Shown in pieces: positions 17,728 to 25,412 of a stretch of DNA of 64,000 nt. Below the pieces are notes generated by a model that was given only the letters and a program-made list of their open reading frames with translations, was not told the origin of the DNA and did not search any database. Made by a program: the position numbers and the translations under genes. Source of the stretch: Streptomyces glomeratus (GTDB lineage: Bacteria > Actinomycetota > Actinomycetes > Streptomycetales > Streptomycetaceae). Positions within the stretch are counted from its first letter, which is position 1. Each line of letters begins with the position of its first letter. The stretch lies in the NCBI RefSeq assembly GCF_021462825.1, contig NZ_JAKEEB010000004.1, forward strand, positions 1 to 64,000, read 5' to 3'.

Positions 17728-18390
17728 TCAGTCGTCGCCCTTCGCGAGGGCGGCGGGTTCCTTCTCGCCGTCCTCGAAGTAGGCGTCCAGAACCTCGTCC
17801 AGCCGGGTCTCCCACTCCTTGAAGCGCGCCCTGGCCGTCGCCTCGATCTCGATCGGGTACCAGCGGCGGTCAGGGGTGTGCACCGTGACGGTGAACCGCT
17901 TGCCGAAGCGCGCGGTCTCGGTCTCGACGGCACCGATCTCGTCCCAGCGGAACTCGCACTCCTGGTCGTCCAGGCGCAGCCGTACACCGCTGTGGTCCGC
18001 GACGATCCGCGCGCGGCGGTCGGCGGCCTCGAAGACGGGACCCTGCGGGGCCTCCCCGGCGGCTTCCACCGTACCGGCTTCGTCCGCGTCACCTTCCTCC
18101 GCGCCGCCTTCCTCCGCGCCGCCTTCCTCCGCGGCGCCTTCCACCGCGCCGGCTTCCTCCGCGTCACCTTCCACCGCGGCGACCTCGTCGTCGGGTTCCC
18201 CGGCGGCGGCCTTCCCGCCGGCCGGGACCGCGTCCTCCGGTTCGGCGGAGCCGCCGGGCTCCGCGGAGCCCTTCCGCTCGGCGGAGTCCTGCCCGTCGCG
18301 GGACACGGGTGAGGTGAGCCCGGGGATGAAGGCCGGGTCGAACCCGGCACCCTCCAGGGGCTGGCTGCTCGGACCTATGCGCTGCTCCAC
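17728..18390 (-). CDS. hypothetical protein with acidic pentapeptide repeats and a PH-like C-terminus
   Basis: A 220-residue cytoplasmic protein. The N-terminal half is acidic and low-complexity and includes eight units of a five-residue repeat (AEEGG, AVEGD and variants, residues 72-111). The C-terminal ~100 residues form a beta-rich module: ARIVADHSGVRLRLDDQECEFRW, WDEIGAVETE, VTVHTPDRRWYPI, then a helix. This resembles bacterial PH-like domains. The GTG at 18390 is the last plausible start before the PH part and lacks a clear Shine-Dalgarno, so the N-terminus is uncertain. Convergent with the carboxypeptidase gene and downstream of the permease gene. Confidence 0.65.
   Translation of the reverse strand: MEQRIGPSSQPLEGAGFDPAFIPGLTSPVSRDGQDSAERKGSAEPGGSAEPEDAVPAGGKAAAGEPDDEVAAVEGDAEEAGAVEGAAEEGGAEEGGAEEGDADEAGTVEAAGEAPQGPVFEAADRRARIVADHSGVRLRLDDQECEFRWDEIGAVETETARFGKRFTVTVHTPDRRWYPIEIEATARARFKEWETRLDEVLDAYFEDGEKEPAALAKGDD
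18058..18177. repeat. 15-bp coding repeat, about eight copies
   Basis: Roughly eight tandem 15-bp units, rich in TTCCTCCGCGCCGCC on the + strand. On the minus strand they encode the five-residue AEEGG/AVEGx units of the hypothetical protein. Copies near 18105-18135 are almost identical, so copy number is likely to vary between strains. Confidence 0.75.
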
Positions 18391-18464
18391 AGCGGGCAGT
18401 ATGGTCCAAGATCCTGTGACGGACACAGCCGACCCCTGCATCGTTATACGAATCTTCGCCGTTC

Positions 18465-19952
18465 CTATACGAAGACGCTCACCGCCGCGGCCACCGCGAA
18501 CCCGGCCACCGACAGCACCGATTCCAGTACGGTCCACGTGCGCAGCGTGTCCCGTTCGCTGATCCCGAAGTACTTGGCCACCATCCAGAACCCACCGTCG
18601 TTGACGTGCGAGGCGAAGATCGAGCCCGCCGAGACGGCCACGATGACCAGGGCCGCGAAGCCCTCGGAGTGGTGGCTCCCCGTCAGCAGCGGGGCGACGA
18701 TGCCCGCCGTGGTGACGATCGCGACCGTCGCCGAGCCCTGGGCCACGCGCAGGACCAGCGAGATCAGGTACGACAGGACGATCACCGGCAGGCCGACGTC
18801 GTGGAAGGTCTCGGAGAGGGCCTGTGCGACCCCGCTGCCCTTGAGCACCGCGCCGAAGACACCTCCCGCGCCGACCACGAGCAGGATGTTGCCGACCGGC
18901 TTGAGGGAGGCGGTCGACACCGCCTCCAGGGACTTGCGGGACCAGCCGCGGCGGATGCCCAGCAGGTAGTAGGCCAGCAGCAGCGCGATCGTCAGCGCCA
19001 CGAAGGGGTGGCCGAAGAACTCGATCACCGACCGCACCGAGGAGGGGGCAAAGGCGATCGACGAGAAGGTGGCGAGGAGGATGAGGACCAGCGGGGTGCC
19101 GATGATGGCGAGCACCGTGGCGAGCGGGACCGGCTTCTCCGGCGGGTCGACACCGGCCGCCGACTGCTCCTCGGCCAGCGCCGCCTTCGCCTCCTCGGCC
19201 GCCTCGACCATGTCCTGCGGTACGGCTACGAAGATCCGCCTGCCGATCCAGGCCGACCACGCCCACGCGGCCAGCACCGCCGGGATGCCGCAGACGATGC
19301 CCATCAGGATGACCATGCCGAGGTCGACCTTGAGCAGACCGGCGGCGGCCACCGGACCGGGGTGCGGCGGCAGGAAGGCGTGGGTCATCGACAGGCCGGC
19401 GAGCAGCGGAAGGCAGTAGAGCAGGATCGACTTGCCGCCCCTCCTGGCGGCCGCGTACACGATCGGCGCGAGCACGAAGATGCCGACGTCGAAGAAGACC
19501 GGGATGCCGAAGATCAGACCGGTGAGGCCCATGGCGAGCGGGGCGCGCCGCTCGCCGAAGAGGTTCAGCAGCCGGGAGGCCAGGACCTTGGCGCCGCCGC
19601 TGACTTCCAGGACGGCACCGAGCATCGTGCCCAGGCCGATGATGACGGCGACATGGCCGAGGGTGCCGCCCATGCCGGACTCGATGAGGGAGACGGCGTC
19701 GGAGCGCTGGACCGTGCCGAACAGTTCGGTGACCGACAGGCCCGCGCCGAGGCCGACGGCTATGGAGACGGTGAGCAGCGCCACGAAGGGCTGGAGTCTC
19801 ACCTTGATGATCAGGACGAGCAGGAGCGCGATCCCGAGTGCCGCGACGGTGAGCAGGCCGGCGGTGCCGTGGACGAGGGCGAGCAGACCGCCGGTGTGGG
19901 GTGGGGCGGGTGGTGGCGTGGCGGCGGCAGGCGTGAGCGAAGGCATGAGCAT
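18465..19952 (-). CDS. GntP-family aldonate permease
   Basis: A 495-residue proton-coupled permease of the gluconate (GntP) family with about 12-14 membrane helices. Family motifs include FGIPVFFDVGIFVLAPIVYAAAR and HAFLPPHPGPVAAAG. It also has GTMLGAVLEVSGGAKVLA and, near the end, SHVNDGGFWMVAKYFG. GntP members carry gluconate and related sugar acids. Together with the deacylase, deaminase and KDG-kinase genes, the likely substrate here is an amino-sugar acid such as N-acetyl-D-glucosaminate; that is inference. The ATG at 19952 has AGAGG ~10 bases upstream. It follows ridA by 137 bases in the same direction. Confidence 0.93.
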   Translation of the reverse strand: MLMPSLTPAAATPPPAPPHTGGLLALVHGTAGLLTVAALGIALLLVLIIKVRLQPFVALLTVSIAVGLGAGLSVTELFGTVQRSDAVSLIESGMGGTLGHVAVIIGLGTMLGAVLEVSGGAKVLASRLLNLFGERRAPLAMGLTGLIFGIPVFFDVGIFVLAPIVYAAARRGGKSILLYCLPLLAGLSMTHAFLPPHPGPVAAAGLLKVDLGMVILMGIVCGIPAVLAAWAWSAWIGRRIFVAVPQDMVEAAEEAKAALAEEQSAAGVDPPEKPVPLATVLAIIGTPLVLILLATFSSIAFAPSSVRSVIEFFGHPFVALTIALLLAYYLLGIRRGWSRKSLEAVSTASLKPVGNILLVVGAGGVFGAVLKGSGVAQALSETFHDVGLPVIVLSYLISLVLRVAQGSATVAIVTTAGIVAPLLTGSHHSEGFAALVIVAVSAGSIFASHVNDGGFWMVAKYFGISERDTLRTWTVLESVLSVAGFAVAAAVSVFV

Positions 19953-20089
19953 GACAGGTGGACCTCTTGCTTCTCGTAAGGCCATGGAGCTTTCGGGCAG
20001 GGAGGATCGCGGCACGGCACCTCAGGGGGTGGGGGCGCCGGGCCGTGAAGGCGTACGGAGTGCGGAAGCGGTGGTGGGCCGGCGCGGGG

Positions 20090-20500
20090 TCAGCCGAGCA
20101 CGGCCAGCGCGTCGATCTCGACGAGGAGGCCGGCCGGGAGGCCCACGTAGACGGTGGTCCGGGCGGCGGGCGGCTGGGTGAGGCCCTGCTCGTCGAAGTA
20201 GGCGTTGTAGATCTCGTTCATCTCGGCGAAGTGGTCCACATCGGTCAGATAGACGCGGATCATCATCACGTCGTCCCAGGCGGCCCCGCCCTCCTGCAGG
20301 ATCGCCTCGACGTTGGCGAGGGTCTGAAGGGTCTGCTCGCGCAGGGTGGGGCCCGCGGGTGTGGGCGGCCTGCCCTCCTCGGCGGGCAGGAAGCCCACCT
20401 GGCCTGCGACCTGGAGGATGTTGCCCTTCCTCACGCCGTGGGAGAAACGGGCGGGCGGGGCCGTGTGGGTCTTCGGGGTCAGAGCGATCTTGTCCGTCAT
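20090..20500 (-). CDS. RidA-family enamine/imine deaminase
   Basis: A 136-residue trimeric RidA (YjgF/YER057c) protein that hydrolyses reactive enamine/imine intermediates released by PLP dehydratases. Motifs: GNILQVAGQVGFLPAEEG, NVEAILQEGGAAWDDVMMIRVYLTD, YFDEQGLTQPPAARTTVYVGLPAG with the family Arg, and a closing VEIDALAVL. The start ATG overlaps the IclR gene stop as ATGA. Its place beside a PLP fold-III deaminase suggests that it completes the deamination by hydrolysing the imine to the keto acid plus ammonia. Confidence 0.92.
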   Translation of the reverse strand: MTDKIALTPKTHTAPPARFSHGVRKGNILQVAGQVGFLPAEEGRPPTPAGPTLREQTLQTLANVEAILQEGGAAWDDVMMIRVYLTDVDHFAEMNEIYNAYFDEQGLTQPPAARTTVYVGLPAGLLVEIDALAVLG

Positions 20501-21258
20501 ACGGCGTCCTTTGCGGGGGTGTTGCCGGAGTACTCCCGGGTGATGGCGTCCGCGGTCCGGCGCACCAGCGGGAGGAGGGTGAGGAGTTCGTCGGCGGTGA
20601 CGACGACATTGGGCGCGGAGACCGACATGGCCGCGACGACCCGTCCGTCGGCTCCCCGGACGGGGGCGGCTACACAGTTGATGGACTCCTCGTGGCCGCC
20701 GAGGTCGCTGGCCCAGCCCTGTTCGCGCACGGTCGCCAGCTCCCGGAGGTAGGCGGCGGCGTTCGGCGTCGAACGGGCCGTGTAGTGGGGGTAGTCGAGC
20801 CTGTCCACGACGGCGCGGCGCTCCGGCTCGGGGAGATCGGCGAGAAGCAGCTTCGCGACGGCCGCGACGGTGATGGCGACCGGCTTCCCGATCCGGGAGT
20901 ACATCCGCACCGGGTAGCGGCTGTCCACCTTGTCGATGTAGAGGACCTCGTTCTCCTCGTACACCGCGAGGTGGACGGTGTGTCCGCACTCCTCGTTGAG
21001 GCGGACGAGGTGGGGATGGGCGATCTCCCGGACGTCGAGGTTCTCGACGGCCTGCTGGGCGAGGGCGAAGAGGCGGGCGCCGAGGCGGTAGCGCTGGTCG
21101 GACTGGCGGTAGACCAGGCCGTGCTCGTGCAGGGTGCGCAGCAGGCGGAGGGCGGTGGACTTGTGCACGCCCAGCCGGTCGGCGACCTGTCCGAGATCGG
21201 CGGGTCCCTCGGCCAGCAGCGGCAGGATGCTCAGCGCCCGGTCGACGGTCTGGCTCAT
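20497..21258 (-). CDS. IclR-family transcriptional regulator of the catabolic cluster
   Basis: A 253-residue IclR regulator. The N-terminal winged helix (~1-62) has VDRALSILPLLAEG and LGVHKSTALRLLRTLHEHGLV. The C-terminal IclR effector domain (~75-245) has LARLNEECGHTVHLAVYE-like and GCDSRYPVRMYSRIGK-like strands, plus the INCVAAPVRGADGRVVAAMSVSAP signature. The ATG at 21258 overlaps the kinase stop as ATGA; the longer frame lies inside the kinase gene. It probably represses the divergent operons and responds to a keto acid or sugar acid such as KDG. Confidence 0.93.
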   Translation of the reverse strand: MSQTVDRALSILPLLAEGPADLGQVADRLGVHKSTALRLLRTLHEHGLVYRQSDQRYRLGARLFALAQQAVENLDVREIAHPHLVRLNEECGHTVHLAVYEENEVLYIDKVDSRYPVRMYSRIGKPVAITVAAVAKLLLADLPEPERRAVVDRLDYPHYTARSTPNAAAYLRELATVREQGWASDLGGHEESINCVAAPVRGADGRVVAAMSVSAPNVVVTADELLTLLPLVRRTADAITREYSGNTPAKDAV

Positions 21259-22346
21259 GGCGTACGTACCTCCTCCTCGGCCCGTGCGTCGGCTTCGGTC
21301 CAGCCGGGGCCGAGTCGAAGTGTCCCCCACGCGTCGTCGTCGAGTGCGGCCAGGCGATCGGCGTGGTCCCGCGAGGCAGGGGTGGCGAGGTCGCCGGGGA
21401 CGGTCAGCGCGGCGGCGGCCATCAGGTGCCCGTGCCGCAACCGGTCCCGCAGGGGCAGTCCGCGCAGGGTGGCGGAGAGGAATCCGGCGGCGAAGGCGTC
21501 ACCGGCGCCGACGGCGGCCACGACGTCGACGTTCAGCGCCCGCACGAAGTCGGCGGTGCCCGTGGCGTCCTCGCTCAGGCCGTCGGCCCCCCTCGCGAGG
21601 ACGGTCGCCCCTCCCCTGCCCTGCTTGACGACCACGATGTCCGGCTCGGGCAGCGCCTCCCTGACGGCGCGGGCGCCGTGCAGCCCCCACACCTGGCGGG
21701 CCTCGTCGGCCCCCACGAACACGATGTCGGCTCCGCGCGCCAGTTCCCTCAGCACCCCGGGCCCGTCGCCGTCGCGCCACAGCCCGGGACGGTGGTTGAC
21801 GTCGAAGGAGACGAGCGGGCCCCCGGCCCGAGGTGCCGTCAGTTCCCGCAGCAGCCCCAGACAGCCGTCCGACAGCGCGGCCGTGATCCCGGACAGATGC
21901 AGCACACGGCCGGCCCGCACCGCGCCCAGATCGACGTTCTCCACCGTCATCGCCGAGGCCGCCGAGCCGGCCCGGTAGTACGCCACCTCATGGGCGCCGG
22001 TCGCCCGGTCCCCCGCCGTGCGGAAGTAGATCCCGGTCGGGCGCGCCGGATCCCGCGGTACGGACGCGACGTCGACGCCGTACGCCCCGATGGCCTCCAC
22101 CAGGTGATCGCCGAAGCCGTCCGCCCCGACCCTGCTGACCCACCGCGCGGAATGCCCGGCTGCCGCCAGCACGCATGCGACGTTCGACTCGGCGCCTCCG
22201 ATGCCCCGCTCGAAGGACGGCACGTCGGCGAGCCTGCCCGGCCCGGACGGCATGAACGTGACCATGGACTCGCCGAGCGCGACGACATCCACGGTGTCCG
22301 CGGCGTCCGGGGCGGCAGCGGCGACGGGCAGGCCGTTGGCGGTCAC
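21255..22346 (-). CDS. kdgK: PfkB-family sugar kinase, probable 2-keto-3-deoxygluconate kinase
   Basis: A 363-residue ribokinase-fold kinase. The pattern GGAESNVACVLAAAG near the N-terminus and FDVNHRPGLW in the middle point to 2-keto-3-deoxygluconate (KDG) kinase rather than fructokinase. The catalytic GAGDAFAAGF is present, preceded by an unusual AAV instead of DTT. The reaction would be KDG + ATP to KDPG. The GTG at 22346 has GAGGAG ~11 bases upstream. It is the first gene of the leftward operon kdgK-iclR-ridA-gntP, with 4-base overlaps for the first two junctions. Confidence 0.85.
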   Translation of the reverse strand: MTANGLPVAAAAPDAADTVDVVALGESMVTFMPSGPGRLADVPSFERGIGGAESNVACVLAAAGHSARWVSRVGADGFGDHLVEAIGAYGVDVASVPRDPARPTGIYFRTAGDRATGAHEVAYYRAGSAASAMTVENVDLGAVRAGRVLHLSGITAALSDGCLGLLRELTAPRAGGPLVSFDVNHRPGLWRDGDGPGVLRELARGADIVFVGADEARQVWGLHGARAVREALPEPDIVVVKQGRGGATVLARGADGLSEDATGTADFVRALNVDVVAAVGAGDAFAAGFLSATLRGLPLRDRLRHGHLMAAAALTVPGDLATPASRDHADRLAALDDDAWGTLRLGPGWTEADARAEEEVRTP

Positions 22347-22435
22347 GATGGACGTGGCTCCTCTTCGCTTCGCGGGTCACGGCGGCTCCGTTGACCCCGC
22401 GTCGGCCGGGATGTTAGACAGCAACAAGCGAGATA

Positions 22436-22467
22436 CGCAACGGTCGTTGCAGAGGACGCAACGACCG
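22436..22467. promoter_or_regulatory. overlapping inverted repeats in the divergent promoter, candidate IclR operator
   Basis: A 10-bp perfect inverted repeat CGGTCGTTGC (22441-22450) / GCAACGACCG (22458-22467) lies between kdgK and the deaminase gene. A second overlapping palindrome GCAACGGTCGTTGC (22437-22450) is present. They cover 10-40 bases upstream of the rightward start. The neighbouring IclR regulator is the obvious candidate to bind. Confidence 0.6.
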
Positions 22468-22483
22468 GCCTCAGGGAGGCCCC

Positions 22484-23761
22484 ATGGACGCCGCCACCGC
22501 CGCAGAACGCCTCACCGCCCTCATGGCGGAACGCGTCGACCACCGCTTCAAGGGCCTCCCACCGGACGCCGAAGGACTCACCCTCGCCGGCCTGGCGGCC
22601 GAGCGCCGCAATCTGTTCACCGGCGGCTTCACCACCCCGCTCCTCGCCCTGTCCGCCGAGCGCCTCCGGCACAACCTCGCCCTGATGGAGACCTACACGA
22701 CCCGCCACGGACTCGCCTTCGCCCCGCACGGCAAGACGTCCATGGCCCCGCAGCTCTTCCACCGCCAGATCGAGCACGGGGCCTGGGGCATCACCCTCGC
22801 ACTCCCCCACCAGGTGCGGGTGGCAAGGGCGTTCGGGGTCCGGCGGGTGTTCCTCGCCAACGAGCTGGTGGACGCCGCGGCCCTGCGCTGGATCGCCGCC
22901 GAGCTGGCCGATGACCCGGACTTCCGCCTCGTCTGCTACGTCGACTCCGTGCGCGGGGTGCGGCTGATGGACGCGGCGCTGCGGGGCGCCGCCCGTCCCG
23001 TGGAGGTCGTCGTCGAGCTGGGCGCGGGCGAAGGCGCCCGCACCGGCGTGCGCACGGAGGCGGACGCCCTGGCGGTCGCGGAGGCGGTGGCGGGCACCGA
23101 CACGCTGCGTCTGGTGGGGGTGGCGGGGTACGAGGCCCAGGTCCCCGAGGCGTCGCCGGAGCGGGTGCGCGCCTGGCTGCACCGGCTGGTCGGGATCGCC
23201 GTGGAGTTCGACAAGGCGGGACGGTTCGCCGGGGCCGACGAGATCGTGGTGAGCGCCGGCGGGAGCGAGTGGTTCGACGCGGTCGCCGACGTCTTCGCCG
23301 GCATCCCCGATCTCTCGCTGCCCGTCCTGAAGTTGCTGCGCTCGGGCGCGTACGTCTCGCACGACGACGTCCACTACCGCAGGCTGACCCCGTTCAACCG
23401 GGTGCCCGAGGAGGGCGCCCTGGAGCCCGCCTTCCGGCTGTGGGCCCAGGTGGTGTCCCGCCCGTCGGCGGATCAGGCGTTCGTCAACGCGGGCAAGCGG
23501 GACGCGGCCCATGACCTCGACCTCCCCGTGGCCCAGGTGGTACGCCGGGACGGCATCGAGCGCCCGGCGGCCGGGATCGAGGTGACGGCCCTGTCGGACC
23601 AGCACCTCTGGCTGCGCACCGGCCCCGAGGCGGACGTCGAGGTGGGCGACTGGGTCGGCTTCGGTCTGTCCCACCCGTGCACGTCCTTCGACAAATGGCA
23701 GGTGATCCCGGTGGCCGAGGCGGACGGGACGGTCGTCGACTGCATTCGTACGTTCTTCTAG
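22484..23761 (+). CDS. PLP fold-III D-amino acid deaminase/dehydratase
   Basis: A 425-residue PLP enzyme of the alanine-racemase-barrel group that includes D-serine dehydratase and D-threonine aldolase. The Schiff-base Lys is K84 in APHGKTSMAP. The C-terminal domain carries the metal site seen in D-serine dehydratases, H397 and C399 in SHPCTSFDKW. Chemistry: dehydrative deamination of a D-beta-hydroxy amino acid to a 2-keto acid plus ammonia through enamine and imine. D-glucosaminate, a D-beta-hydroxy amino acid, would give KDG, the substrate expected for the divergent kinase. The ATG has GGGAGG ~7 bases upstream. A 12-base gap leads to the deacylase gene. Confidence 0.88.
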   Translation: MDAATAAERLTALMAERVDHRFKGLPPDAEGLTLAGLAAERRNLFTGGFTTPLLALSAERLRHNLALMETYTTRHGLAFAPHGKTSMAPQLFHRQIEHGAWGITLALPHQVRVARAFGVRRVFLANELVDAAALRWIAAELADDPDFRLVCYVDSVRGVRLMDAALRGAARPVEVVVELGAGEGARTGVRTEADALAVAEAVAGTDTLRLVGVAGYEAQVPEASPERVRAWLHRLVGIAVEFDKAGRFAGADEIVVSAGGSEWFDAVADVFAGIPDLSLPVLKLLRSGAYVSHDDVHYRRLTPFNRVPEEGALEPAFRLWAQVVSRPSADQAFVNAGKRDAAHDLDLPVAQVVRRDGIERPAAGIEVTALSDQHLWLRTGPEADVEVGDWVGFGLSHPCTSFDKWQVIPVAEADGTVVDCIRTFF

Positions 23762-23772
23762 GAGGGCCGGTC

Positions 23773-25383
23773 GTGGAGCAGCTCGTCATCCGGGACGCGG
23801 ACGTGGTGGACGGCAGCGGGGCACCCTCGTACCGCGCCGACGTCGTGATCGACCGCGGCAGGATCACCGCGATCGTGAAGGAGGCCGCGGCGGCGGGCTG
23901 CCAGCGCCCACGCGCCATGCGGGAACTGGACGCGGAGGGTCTGGTCCTCGCCCCCGGCTTCATCGACATGCACGCCCACAGCGACCTCGCCCTGGTGCGC
24001 GACCCCGACCACAGCGCGAAGGTGGCGCAGGGCGTGACGCTGGAGGTCGTCGGGCAGGACGGGCTGTCGTACGCGCCGGTCGACGACCGGACGCTGGAGG
24101 AGGTCCGCCGCGCGATCACCGGCTGGAACGGGTACGGCGACGACGTCGACTTCACCTGGCGGTCGGTGGGCGAGTACCTGGACCGCCTGGACCAGGGAAT
24201 CGCGGTCAACGCCGCCTATCTGATCCCGCACGGCACGGTCCGGATGCTGGCCGTCGGCTGGGAGGACCGGGAGGCGGCACCCGAGGAGCTGGACCGGATG
24301 CGGCGCCTGGTCGCGGAGGGCATGGAGCAGGGCGCCGTCGGCATGTCGTCCGGGCTCACCTACACCCCCGGCATGTACGCCAGGAACGCCGAACTCACCG
24401 AACTGTGCCGCGTGGTGGCCGGATACGGCGGCTACTACTGCCCGCACCACCGCAGTTACGGGGCGGGCGCCCTGGAGGCGTACGCGGAGATGGTGGCCCT
24501 GGCCCGTGAGGCCGGCTGCCCGCTGCACCTCGCGCACGCCACCATGAACTTCGGCGTGAACGCGGGCCGCGCCCCCGAGCTGCTGTCCCTGCTCGACGAG
24601 GCCCTGGCGGCGGGCGCGGACATCACCCTGGACACCTACCCCTACAGCCCGGGCTCCACGACGCTGGCCGCGCTGCTGCCGGGCTGGGCGGGCGAGGGCG
24701 GCCCCGAGGAGATCCTGCGGAGGCTCACCGATCCCGCGACGGCCGAGCGGATCCGCCACGACCTGGAGATCAACGGCGCCGACGGCTGCCACGGTGTCCC
24801 CGTCGACTGGGACACCGTCGAGATCTCCGGGGTGAGCGATCCGAAACTCGCCGGGTACGTCGGCAGGACCGTCCGGGAGTCGGCGGACCTGCGCGGCGAG
24901 GCCCCCTGGGTGACGGCCCGGCGGCTGCTGGTCGAGGACCGGCTGGCGCCGACGATCCTCCAGCACGTGGGGCATGAGGAGAACGTCCGGGCGATCATGC
25001 GGCACCGCGTCCACACGGGCGGCTCCGACGGCATCCTGCGGGGCGCGAAACCGCACCCTCGCGCGTACGGCACCTTTCCGCACTATCTCGGCCGCTACGT
25101 ACGCGAGTTGGGGGTGCTGTCCCTGGAGGACTGCGTCGCCCGTCTCACCTCGCGACCGGCGGCCCGGCTGCGGCTGCCGGACCGCGGTCTGGTCCGCGAG
25201 GGCTACCGCGCCGACCTGGTGCTCTTCGACCCGGCCACGGTCGCGGCGGGCGCCACCTTCGAACGGCCGCGGACGCTTCCGACAGGAATCCCGTACGTGC
25301 TGGTCGACGGCCGTCTCGCGATCGAGGACGGCCGCCGCACGGACGTGCTGGCGGGGCGGGCGGTCCGCAGTACTCCCGTGTGA
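23773..25383 (+). CDS. N-acyl-D-amino acid deacylase (D-aminoacylase family amidohydrolase)
   Basis: A 536-residue amidohydrolase removing the acyl group from N-acyl-D-amino acids or N-acetylated amino-sugar acids. It has the N-terminal small beta domain, then the metal motif GFIDMHAHSD (H67, H69). The family's GNCG with its metal-bridging Cys is replaced by GQDG (D96). Further metal ligands are likely in CPHHRSYG and HLAHATMNF, and the substrate loop HTGGSDGIL is kept. No signal peptide, so it acts inside the cell after import. The GTG has AGGAGGG about six bases upstream. It is the second gene of the rightward operon, 11 bases after the deaminase. Confidence 0.88.
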   Translation: MEQLVIRDADVVDGSGAPSYRADVVIDRGRITAIVKEAAAAGCQRPRAMRELDAEGLVLAPGFIDMHAHSDLALVRDPDHSAKVAQGVTLEVVGQDGLSYAPVDDRTLEEVRRAITGWNGYGDDVDFTWRSVGEYLDRLDQGIAVNAAYLIPHGTVRMLAVGWEDREAAPEELDRMRRLVAEGMEQGAVGMSSGLTYTPGMYARNAELTELCRVVAGYGGYYCPHHRSYGAGALEAYAEMVALAREAGCPLHLAHATMNFGVNAGRAPELLSLLDEALAAGADITLDTYPYSPGSTTLAALLPGWAGEGGPEEILRRLTDPATAERIRHDLEINGADGCHGVPVDWDTVEISGVSDPKLAGYVGRTVRESADLRGEAPWVTARRLLVEDRLAPTILQHVGHEENVRAIMRHRVHTGGSDGILRGAKPHPRAYGTFPHYLGRYVRELGVLSLEDCVARLTSRPAARLRLPDRGLVREGYRADLVLFDPATVAAGATFERPRTLPTGIPYVLVDGRLAIEDGRRTDVLAGRAVRSTPV

Positions 25384-25397
25384 CCGCCCGCCGTCGC

Positions 25398-25412
25398 ACC
25401 GCCGCAGGCGGT
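25398..25412. terminator. short hairpin between convergent genes
   Basis: ACCGCC-GCA-GGCGGT, a 6-bp stem just after the deacylase stop and touching the stop of the convergent protease gene. It is a weak but well-placed bidirectional terminator. Confidence 0.4.

Noticed and set aside
18445..18473. Two TATACGAA octamers 21 bases apart, resembling recombinase core sequences
   Set aside because: No inverted pairing of the two, no recombinase or excision remnant nearby; one copy overlaps the permease stop. Treated as chance.
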